Source: Lachnospiraceae bacterium (GTDB taxonomy: Bacteria; Bacillota; Clostridia; Lachnospirales; Lachnospiraceae). Taken from it: 64,000 bases of DNA. This document shows positions 52,707 to 59,386 of the stretch, in pieces. The translations under genes and the position numbers were made by a program. The notes below the pieces were generated by a model. The model did not search any database, was not told the origin of the DNA, and saw only the letters and a list, made by a program, of their open reading frames with translations. The first letter of the stretch is position 1, and every line of letters starts with the position of its first letter. The stretch lies in contig JAQXVO010000030.1 of NCBI GenBank assembly GCA_029224965.1, positions 62,001-126,000 of the forward strand, written 5' to 3'.

Positions 52707-52949
52707 ATGAAGGTAAATGTGCGTGTTTATGATAAAGCAAAATATGACATGGAATCCAAGGAAGTTAACCGGATCGAATATGACATCGAAGGATTCGAAA
52801 TTATCTGCGGAGGAAATCGAGCAAAGGAAATCGAAGCCCATACCGATGGAGACTGTATTGATGAATATCACGAATACCTCGTCCTTGACCTTGGGAACGG
52901 AGAAACATCTACGTTCCGAAACAGTCATGTTTCCATGTTCAGAGCATAA
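52707..52949 (+). CDS. Small hypothetical protein
   Basis: 80 aa, beta-rich and acidic (VNVRVYDKAKYDMESKEVNRI, HEYLVLDLGNGETSTF). AAGGAAGG precedes the ATG. No family recognised. It converges on the 243-aa minus gene with a shared bidirectional terminator. Confidence 0.6.
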   Translation: MKVNVRVYDKAKYDMESKEVNRIEYDIEGFEIICGGNRAKEIEAHTDGDCIDEYHEYLVLDLGNGETSTFRNSHVSMFRA

Positions 52950-52955
52950 AAATTT

Positions 52956-52998
52956 CCAGGCAGCCTTTGTGTCAGTTTCTGACACAAAGGCTGCCTGG
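52956..52998. terminator. 20-bp-arm bidirectional terminator containing palindrome copy 3
   Basis: CCAGGCAGCCTTTGTGTCAG (52956-52975), TTT, then its exact complement (52979-52998). AAATTTTT follows on the minus strand and TTAAT on the plus strand. It separates convergent genes. The core 52968-52986 is the third copy of the 19-bp palindrome, with three central T. Confidence 0.85.
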
Positions 52999-53006
52999 AT
53001 TAATCT

Positions 53007-53738
53007 CTAATTTGATCCATTGACGTAGAAATTTTTCATTCTTTTCATGAAATCCATATCACACCCAGGATAGCAAAAATAGGCGAAGGAGTCCACAGAG
53101 ATACCCTCACTAAGACATTGAGTTAAGAATAAGATTTGCTCTTTCGTATATGCCGGGTTTTTAGCATACTCTTCTATAAATTTCTGGCTCTCCAATTCTC
53201 TCTGTTTCTTCCGATCAAGTTTTTCTTCCTTCTTCTTTTTTCTCCATGAAAAACGGCCAGATATTTTTTCCGTTTTCTCATCTGAACTGTGATCAACATG
53301 AACACCTACTCTCTTCAACGAATGCAGCTCTTTCGTCAGATTCTCAATCATCTGATTTTGAGCCGTTAAAGTATCCTGCAAACCATCTACCAGAGCAGAG
53401 TATCGACCAGTCAATTCCTTTGTGTCTGATATGGTACGATTTACTCTTTGTTCTGTATCAGCAATCCGAAGTTGCAATCCATCCTTCGGAGTAAATTGAT
53501 CAAACAATGCTTCGACCAAAAGATCGTTCGCAAGAGTCCTGTTTCCATCCGCTTGCTTCAGACATTTTTTTGCCGAGGAAGCATCCAGTCCTCTTAAAGC
53601 AAAACGGAAAAGCAGTTCAAACATTTTCGGATCTGATTTTGCTTCAGTCAAAAGATTAATATAGCCAGGATCAATTCCAAAATCTTTGGAGAAATCCCTT
53701 ACCATGGAAAAGATCTGTGATTGATTTAGTTTTTCCAT
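53007..53738 (-). CDS. Hypothetical coiled-coil protein downstream of the relaxase
   Basis: 243 aa. An N-terminal helical domain, a coiled coil (ADTEQRVNRTISDTKELTGRY...NQMIENLTKELHSL), a basic patch (SWRKKKKEEKLDRKKQRELE), and a C-terminal zinc-free helix pair. The start overlaps the relaxase stop as TAATG, so it is coupled to the mobilisation genes. No family is recognised; the basic patch suggests DNA contact. Confidence 0.65.
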   Translation of the reverse strand: MEKLNQSQIFSMVRDFSKDFGIDPGYINLLTEAKSDPKMFELLFRFALRGLDASSAKKCLKQADGNRTLANDLLVEALFDQFTPKDGLQLRIADTEQRVNRTISDTKELTGRYSALVDGLQDTLTAQNQMIENLTKELHSLKRVGVHVDHSSDEKTEKISGRFSWRKKKKEEKLDRKKQRELESQKFIEEYAKNPAYTKEQILFLTQCLSEGISVDSFAYFCYPGCDMDFMKRMKNFYVNGSN

Positions 53739-55219
53739 TATAGTTTCCTGCTTTCTGTATTCTTCGGAATCTCAGCGGACACTTCACTCTGTTCTTTCGG
53801 AATCTGTATCGGCTGATCTTTTGCTTTCTCGATATTTACATCTTCGACCGATTTAATGATCGGTTGCTCTCGTATGATTCGAAGCAATATTTTCCTTTCC
53901 TCATTCAGTTTTTGATATTCAGAATTATCTTTCTGATCCGACAGGATGATCGGATCATCTCTATATTTCTCTTCCAGATTTTCCAATTCGTCGGAAAGAG
54001 ATTCAAACTCTTCATCGGACAGCTGATCTTCCTTTTTTGACAAGATAGATCGTATCTCATAATACCGCTTTCGGTCTGTCAGCTCTTCCGGAGACAGTTC
54101 GATTTCAGAATTGACGATTCCAGTATCCTTCAATTGCTTCAGTTCCTTTTTGACTTCCTTCAGACGATCTTCACAGGAGGAGAAATCTTTCATATCATTT
54201 TTTATGATATATACTGCTTCTTCGGCAACCTGGTTAATATGCAGAAGATCTTTCCTGGCTCTGATCTGAGATTCGATTCGAAGATCCAAAAACTGAAAAG
54301 CATAAGCCTGCTCCACCCGGTTATAAAGGCAGACCTGGAACCGATTCTTTTTTGGCTTCGGAAGATAAGGAATCTCATCCAAGGAAGGAATAATATAGGT
54401 CTTTTGCTTTTTCTCCCGTAGCCAGATTCGTTCCTCAATTCGATCCAGAGTATAATCTTCACCCAGGGAATAATCACGATGAGCCTTCTTACTCTCCCGA
54501 TCTGTTACTCCTGGATGAGAGTAAGCTACATACTTTCCATGCTTTTCCGACTGTCCGGTACGAATCCGATAGCCATAATTTTTCATTGTCTTGAAAAAAT
54601 CATCCATACTGTTACTGACCGTAATTGCATGGTCAATATCAGCACGGATGATCTTGCTCCAGGTAAAATTATTTTTCTTTGTTGCAATGTGCTCCGCATA
54701 TGACTTGCCGATCCGTTTTTCGCCCTTATCATATTCCAGTTTCGACAGACCGTACTTTTCACAGATCATATCTGTAATCGGCTGAATGGATTTTTCCCAG
54801 TCACCATTTACATACCGATACTTCAATCCCGTATATCTGGACACCGAATTGAATACGATATGAATGTGCATATGCGGATGGTCGTTGTGTACGGAATAGC
54901 AGTAATCGTATCCATCTCCAAGATATTTCTCGCAGAATTCCCGCCCTACTTTCATTGCCGTATCCTCGTCACATTCGCCAGGCTGAAAAGAAATCACAAA
55001 GTGGTAGCCCTGGCGTCCCCATTCTTTTTGATAGTCTTTCTTTGTGATGAGCATTGCATCAAAGATAGACTCCGGAGAAGTGCCACAATTTGAAAAAGAA
55101 AGAAGACCATCTCTGGTCTTCTTTGGATTCATAATATAATAGATGGCACGTCGCAGATGATTCGCAGGATCGCCTTTGATCTTACTCTCCTTCAGATTTT
55201 TCAGAACTGTTACTGCCAT
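53738..55219 (-). CDS. MOBP-like relaxase
   Basis: 493 aa. The His triad is clear in HNDHPHMHIHIVFN (His116, His118, His120), and Tyr27/Tyr28 in AIYYIMNPKKT may be the nicking tyrosine. FVISFQPGE and KYRYVNGDWEK are other relaxase landmarks; the C-terminal part is coiled coil. It nicks oriT and pilots the strand. It overlaps the MobC-like gene by 38 bases. Confidence 0.93.
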   Translation of the reverse strand: MAVTVLKNLKESKIKGDPANHLRRAIYYIMNPKKTRDGLLSFSNCGTSPESIFDAMLITKKDYQKEWGRQGYHFVISFQPGECDEDTAMKVGREFCEKYLGDGYDYCYSVHNDHPHMHIHIVFNSVSRYTGLKYRYVNGDWEKSIQPITDMICEKYGLSKLEYDKGEKRIGKSYAEHIATKKNNFTWSKIIRADIDHAITVSNSMDDFFKTMKNYGYRIRTGQSEKHGKYVAYSHPGVTDRESKKAHRDYSLGEDYTLDRIEERIWLREKKQKTYIIPSLDEIPYLPKPKKNRFQVCLYNRVEQAYAFQFLDLRIESQIRARKDLLHINQVAEEAVYIIKNDMKDFSSCEDRLKEVKKELKQLKDTGIVNSEIELSPEELTDRKRYYEIRSILSKKEDQLSDEEFESLSDELENLEEKYRDDPIILSDQKDNSEYQKLNEERKILLRIIREQPIIKSVEDVNIEKAKDQPIQIPKEQSEVSAEIPKNTESRKL

Positions 55220-55541
55220 ACTCTCCTATCTCCTCTCTGATTTCAGCAAGCCTGTGATCACAGCTTTCCAAAATTCCAATGATCTCTTTCATGTTCGGAT
55301 TTCCAGATTCCAGGAGTCTCCGAAGAGAATAATGAATCTCGGAACGGATCGCACGAATATCATTTGAGATTTGACGGATACGTTCCGGAGAACTGGAAAA
55401 AAGCTGTTGCCTTGTATAAGTGCTGGCAGAAATCTTACGATTTTCTTTTTCAAGTCTTTGAAGTTCTTCCTCTAATTTTTCCGCTTCGGAATCCGTAAGC
55501 CTAACGTGTAGCCAGTTGGAACGATGGCTTTTTTCTTTCAT
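55182..55541 (-). CDS. MobC/NikA-like relaxosome accessory protein
   Basis: 119 aa. Basic N terminus with LHVRLTDSEAEKLEEELQRLEKENRKISASTYTRQQLF, the RHH form used by NikA/MobC proteins, and a helical C-terminal half. It helps the relaxase bind and melt oriT. Genes overlap on both sides, indicating one transcript with DUF4315 and the relaxase. Confidence 0.8.
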   Translation of the reverse strand: MKEKSHRSNWLHVRLTDSEAEKLEEELQRLEKENRKISASTYTRQQLFSSSPERIRQISNDIRAIRSEIHYSLRRLLESGNPNMKEIIGILESCDHRLAEIREEIGEYGSNSSEKSEGE

Positions 55542-55798
55542 AGGCTGCTCCCATCATCGGAAGAATTTCGGTTGATATTCTGATCCAGAATCTGAAGAAC
55601 CTCTTCCGGAGATACCGAACCGTAACGATCTTCGATCAGTTTTCTCAGTTTTTCATTTTCCTCGATTCGTGCTTTCTTCTCTTCCTCTTTCTTTTTTAAT
55701 TCCAGGTCATGGAGAAGGTTTTTCTTTTCTGCCAATTTTGTTTGCAGAGAGGAAATTTCCTTTTGTACTTTTTCGATTTTTTCGTCATACTTGCTCAT
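55538..55798 (-). CDS. DUF4315-like coiled-coil protein
   Basis: 86 aa, almost all coiled coil (KYDEKIEKVQKEISSLQTKL). DUF4315 proteins are regular companions in Firmicute ICEs of the Tn1549 kind; the function is unknown. ATG 55798 follows AAGGTG; it overlaps both neighbours. Confidence 0.7.
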   Translation of the reverse strand: MSKYDEKIEKVQKEISSLQTKLAEKKNLLHDLELKKKEEEKKARIEENEKLRKLIEDRYGSVSPEEVLQILDQNINRNSSDDGSSL

Positions 55799-56750
55799 AC
55801 GTAGCACCTTGTCCTTTCACCGTGCACTGCCAAAAATTAAGGTTATGCTCTTCAATAAATTTGATAACATCTTTCACCACAAAGTTTGTCGGGTCCTTGT
55901 CATAATCATAAGATGGATCGATAACGTTCTCCCAATATGAATGTGGATCACGCCCGTACCACTTTTGGAATTTCCGATTCCGTTCTTTGAAAAATCGATG
56001 TGGAAATCTGGCCGGATTTATCAAATGCCAAGTCGTTTCACAAATCAGTTGCGGATAGAAACCGAACGGAGTCCTCACATAAGCCTCACCGGAAGAAGAA
56101 TGAGGAAAGTCATTTTCGTCATAAAAATCTCCATCCGTAAGTTTCAACCGTCCTTTTGCATCTCTCGTGACATAGTATCCTTTGTTCCAGTCATCGGATT
56201 CGACCTTCTTTAAATACTCAACTTCTTCCGGAGTGAAATCCGGAATCCATTTCTCATACGGATAGATTGCCTTCGGCATTTCTTCATCATCATATGAATC
56301 GTCTACCGTAGGAAATGAGGGTTGTGACGATTCAGAAGAGGACCAGGGAAAAAGTCCCGAAGAATTTTCTACCAGAAATTTTCCCGGCTGCTCTCCACCA
56401 GGCATATAAATTCCTCTTCGAAAATAGGAACTAATAAATTCTTCGACCATCAATTCTATGTGATGCACGGAATCATCGACCTCATTCAATCGTTCAAAAA
56501 TATCATGTTCGATTTTCTGATCCGGAATCAGAACCGATGCATTTTTTGAATCATCTTCTCCCCTGCTCGCATCAGAAACATCCGATTCTGAATTAGCATC
56601 CGTCAACCTCATAGCAATCTGATCCATCAATTCTTTGGCAGAAGAATTTTCATTCAATATTCCAGATTGAATTAATTTGCTACGGAACGTTTCAAACTGT
56701 TGAGCTGTCGAACTGGAAACTCGATAAATTTTATCTTCTTCATTCACCAT
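55785..56750 (-). CDS. Hypothetical ICE protein upstream of the mobilisation genes
   Basis: 321 aa. N-terminal HTH-like region (YRVSSSTAQQFETFRSKLI), a Ser/Asp-rich linker, and a C-terminal region with many aromatic residues (DWNKGYYVTRDAKGRLKLTDGDFYDE; WHLINPARFPHRFFKERNRKF; RDPHSYWENVIDPSYDYDKD). No family recognised. AAGGAG precedes the ATG. It is the first gene read from the iteron/oriT region. Confidence 0.6.
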   Translation of the reverse strand: MVNEEDKIYRVSSSTAQQFETFRSKLIQSGILNENSSAKELMDQIAMRLTDANSESDVSDASRGEDDSKNASVLIPDQKIEHDIFERLNEVDDSVHHIELMVEEFISSYFRRGIYMPGGEQPGKFLVENSSGLFPWSSSESSQPSFPTVDDSYDDEEMPKAIYPYEKWIPDFTPEEVEYLKKVESDDWNKGYYVTRDAKGRLKLTDGDFYDENDFPHSSSGEAYVRTPFGFYPQLICETTWHLINPARFPHRFFKERNRKFQKWYGRDPHSYWENVIDPSYDYDKDPTNFVVKDVIKFIEEHNLNFWQCTVKGQGATYEQV

Positions 56751-56792
56751 ACTTTTTCTCCTTCTTTTCTATCATCTAAAAAATAAAAATCT

Positions 56793-57033
56793 TGTAACAG
56801 ACCTTGTAACAGGCTGTTACAAGATTCCCCGATCTAAGTCTGATTTTCAAGATTCTGTAACAGCCTGTAACGTTGATTTTTCGGGCTTTTTAGGCTGCAT
56901 TATCCCCTTGTAACAAGCTGTAACAGGATTCCTAAAGAAACCCGTTATTCTGTTACAGTTTCTGTAACGGGCTGTAACGTTGATTTTTCGGCATTTCTTG
57001 ACCATTTTGCACCTCTTGTAACAGAATTGTTAC
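56793..57033 (+). repeat. TGTAAC iteron array, phased by 10 bp and repeating every 53-54 bp
   Basis: TGTAAC occurs at 56793, 56805, 56856, 56866, 56909, 56919, 56963, 56973 and 57017, with inverted GTTACA at 56816 and 56952. Pairs are 10 bp apart; pairs recur at 56856, 56909, 56963 and (single) 57017. The units at 56856 and 56963 share about 28 bases ending CGTTGATTTTTCGG. Likely binding sites for a replication, relaxosome or regulatory protein. Confidence 0.8.
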
Positions 57034-57051
57034 GAGGGATAATATTTACTG

Positions 57052-57102
57052 CAAGATACGCATTTTGTGATACAAAATGCATCTTGTTAGGGAGTCCCCT
57101 AA
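57052..57102. other. oriT candidate: long hairpin plus adjacent palindrome
   Basis: CAAGAT-AC-GCATTTTGT (57052-57068), loop GAT, ACAAAATGC-ATCTTG (57072-57086); 15 pairs with a two-base bulge. Immediately after comes TTAGGG-AGTC-CCCTAA (57087-57102) and CCCCTCC. Relaxase oriTs commonly place nic next to such a hairpin; the nick position is not known here. Confidence 0.6.
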
Positions 57103-57140
57103 TACCCCTCCGAGCCTTTATTTGCTCGAAAAAAGAGAAG

Positions 57141-57165
57141 AAAAAATTCAAGGCTCTGCCTTGAA
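57141..57165 (-). terminator. Terminator-like palindrome in the oriT region
   Basis: Minus strand: TTCAAGGC, AGA, GCCTTGAA, then six T (57146-57141). It would stop leftward transcripts from the channel genes before oriT. Confidence 0.6.
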
Positions 57166-57173
57166 AAATGGAA

Positions 57174-57201
57174 ACTCCCTCACAGGAATCTGTGAGGGAG
57201 T
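57174..57201 (+). terminator. 12-bp-arm hairpin with T-run
   Basis: ACTCCCTCACAG, GAAT, CTGTGAGGGAGT, then CATTCATTTTTTTT; a rightward terminator-like structure without a rightward gene. Confidence 0.5.
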
Positions 57202-57228
57202 CATTCATTTTTTTTAATTTTTTGACAA

Positions 57229-57245
57229 GGCATTTTTCAAATGCC
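57229..57245. repeat. Palindrome GGCATTT/AAATGCC
   Basis: GGCATTT, TTC, AAATGCC; one more dyad in the oriT region. Confidence 0.6.
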
Positions 57246-57353
57246 ATCGAAAATCTGCTCATTTTTTTTGCAGCCATTTAAAAGTCCCCCTTAAAAAAAA
57301 CAAAAAAATAGTTCAAAGCTAAACTGACAAGGCTTACAATTTTTTTGTTTTTT

Positions 57354-57680
57354 TTATTCCTCAGTTTCAGACTCCTCTTCTTTTTTTGGAGAAAAAGATT
57401 GATAAAACTCACGAATGGAATCCTCCAGGGATTCGTCTGGATGGTCATTACAGAAGCGGAATGCTTCATCAGTAAGATCACTTAGATAGAGAACCTTATG
57501 GACGATCTCTTCTGGCATTCTTCTTCCGATTTTTTTAAGAAGGAAACTAATGGTCCTTTTTTTAGAAATCTGATCAGAGCTTGCAAAAATGTTTGCCTTA
57601 CTTTGTGACAGTTGGTCGATGTAATAATACTGCCACTCCGAATCGAGTTTCTGAATCAATTCATCTACAACATCCTGCAT
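57354..57680 (-). CDS. Small hypothetical protein downstream of the NlpC hydrolase
   Basis: 108 aa, helical, acidic C terminus (SPKKEEESETEE). QDVVDELIQKLDSEWQYYYIDQL and RRMPEEIVHKVLYLSDLTDEAF are its landmarks; it resembles small DUF3848-type ICE proteins only in general layout. ATG 57680 follows GAGAGGAAG. It lies last in the channel gene run before oriT. Confidence 0.6.
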   Translation of the reverse strand: MQDVVDELIQKLDSEWQYYYIDQLSQSKANIFASSDQISKKRTISFLLKKIGRRMPEEIVHKVLYLSDLTDEAFRFCNDHPDESLEDSIREFYQSFSPKKEEESETEE

Positions 57681-57700
57681 ATACTTCCTCTCTTTCCAAG

Positions 57701-59383
57701 TCACTTTGTTACTCTGCCAAAACATACATAATGATTTTTATAATATGTCCCATCAAGGTTGTGTTCTTTAATCGGTGAGCCGGCACCAATCGAAGTATGA
57801 TTGCCTACATAAATTTCAACATGAGTAATATAGTTGGAAGTTTGATACGTTCCAGTAAAAAATACCAAATCACCAGGCTGTGCCTGATCGATACTGATAT
57901 GAGTTGTGGCATTGTACTGCTCCTGTGCCGTTCTCGGTAAGCTGATTCCCGCTTTTGCAAAGCACCATTGGGTAAATCCGGAGCAATCAAATCCCGTGCT
58001 TGGACTGCTGCCACCAAAGGCGTATGCCTTACCAATATATTTATATGCTTCATCATGAATGGTCTGATAAACATTAGAATCCATTGCAGTCCCACTTTCA
58101 GAAGCAACATATTTTTTCCATTTTGTAACGTAGGACGGATCACCATAAATCTTCAAATGATGTTTTGATTTCATGTTGTCGGAAAATTGTTGAGCCAGAT
58201 CTTCGGAATATTTTCCTCCGTTTGCCATGACAAAATTTATAAACCCAGGGCCATAATTATAAGATTGAATCATGGTTTCCAGATCACAACCCGTACTTGC
58301 CTGTCGATCTCGCAGTTGCTTGTATAATCCAATGCCAAGACGAATGGACATTTCCGGAGTGATCAGAGCCTTATCTTTTTCATCAAATTTTCCATCGCCC
58401 GTAACATCGTTGGACCATTGCATCGGATTGTTTCCCGTTCCGTGGGATTCCACTTCAATGATTGCCAGGATGTATTGTTCATCATCTAGTGTCAGACCCA
58501 TGCTCTGACTTATATCATGAACCGTATCCGCATAGGCTATCGTAGACTGTGACAAACTGGCAGAAACAGGCTGCGTACTCGTCTGAAAAATCGAAGTAAA
58601 AATCGTAATCACAGATACAACGATGATCAGAGGCAGCAAAAGAAATCCCACAATAACCATTGGTATGGTGCTTACAAATGCAACGATTGCAGCAGCCGCA
58701 GCACGTATTAATCTCATCGGAGCAGCTGAAGCTGGTGGAGTCGATGACTGGTTTGATGATTTATTTTGATCGTCCTGGAGTGCTTCGTTTTTCCCTTCTG
58801 CGTTTTTATCCAGCGAACTTTTCACTTGTTCGGAAATTTTCTTTGCTGCTTTTTCGGCAGCTCGAACAATCTCATAGGAGCCTGCCGACGCAGCATCTGC
58901 ACCTGCTCTTGCTCCCGCTTCCGCTCCGACTTTCGCACCTGTCTCTGCACTTTTCTGTGCAGATTGTTCCGCACTTTTTTTCGCAACTTTGGTCTGTGAA
59001 TTTTTCGATTCTGAAAATGTCTTGCTCTTATTATTTTCAAAATTATTTTCAGAGGAAGCAGAATCTACTTCCTCCTGGTACTTTTGCTTTTCTTTTTCTT
59101 TCTTAATTTCTGTTTCCAGCCGTGCGAAGGCCGGATGATTTGTAGCTTTTCTCAGCAATCGTTCTCTTCGGCTCGGAGACATTCGCTGCCATTTCCGAAG
59201 TTCTGACGGAGAAAAAGAGGATTCAATGGAAAGCAATTCCAGATCCTTTTTACTGATATTGATATCCGCTTTTTTTACAGCAGAGAGAACCGGATTCTCC
59301 GTTTTTCCGATGTTATCCGCAACGAGAGAAAGGTTGGTGCTTTTTGAAAATATCCGTGTTTCCGCAGCCTTTTTGATCTGCAT
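57701..59383 (-). CDS. Bifunctional peptidoglycan hydrolase (CwlT-like), lysozyme-like plus NlpC/P60
   Basis: 560 aa. A low-complexity Ala/Lys/Ser/Glu-rich cytoplasmic part (1-225), a membrane helix (about 228-265), a lysozyme-like domain (ILAIIEVESHG, Glu310; QSYNYGPGFINFV) and an NlpC/P60 domain with Cys467 (TGFDCSGFTQWC) and His521 (THVEIYVG). It opens the wall for the mating channel, like Tn916 Orf14. AAGGAG precedes the ATG. The repeated AEAGARAGADAA stretch is unusual. Confidence 0.93.
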   Translation of the reverse strand: MQIKKAAETRIFSKSTNLSLVADNIGKTENPVLSAVKKADINISKKDLELLSIESSFSPSELRKWQRMSPSRRERLLRKATNHPAFARLETEIKKEKEKQKYQEEVDSASSENNFENNKSKTFSESKNSQTKVAKKSAEQSAQKSAETGAKVGAEAGARAGADAASAGSYEIVRAAEKAAKKISEQVKSSLDKNAEGKNEALQDDQNKSSNQSSTPPASAAPMRLIRAAAAAIVAFVSTIPMVIVGFLLLPLIIVVSVITIFTSIFQTSTQPVSASLSQSTIAYADTVHDISQSMGLTLDDEQYILAIIEVESHGTGNNPMQWSNDVTGDGKFDEKDKALITPEMSIRLGIGLYKQLRDRQASTGCDLETMIQSYNYGPGFINFVMANGGKYSEDLAQQFSDNMKSKHHLKIYGDPSYVTKWKKYVASESGTAMDSNVYQTIHDEAYKYIGKAYAFGGSSPSTGFDCSGFTQWCFAKAGISLPRTAQEQYNATTHISIDQAQPGDLVFFTGTYQTSNYITHVEIYVGNHTSIGAGSPIKEHNLDGTYYKNHYVCFGRVTK

Positions 59384-59386
59384 TGC

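Larger units (their letters stand above)
56751..57353. other. Gene-free iteron and oriT-like region
   Basis: 603 bases with no supported gene. It contains nine TGTAAC direct repeats, inverted copies, at least six palindromes and AT-rich runs. Positioned between mobilisation and channel genes, it is where oriT would be expected. Confidence 0.75.

Noticed and set aside
56793-57033. CRISPR array
   Set aside because: Repeated elements are hexamers in pairs with inverted copies and related sequence between units, not constant repeats with unique spacers; no cas genes.
56945-57277. 110-codon minus-strand frame over the oriT region
   Set aside because: It crosses iterons, palindromes and a terminator; its codons reflect those repeats. 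Treated as non-coding.
58487-58514. Fourth copy of the GTCAGA/TCTGAC palindrome
   Set aside because: Only six-base arms with a seven-base gap inside the hydrolase gene; expected by chance.
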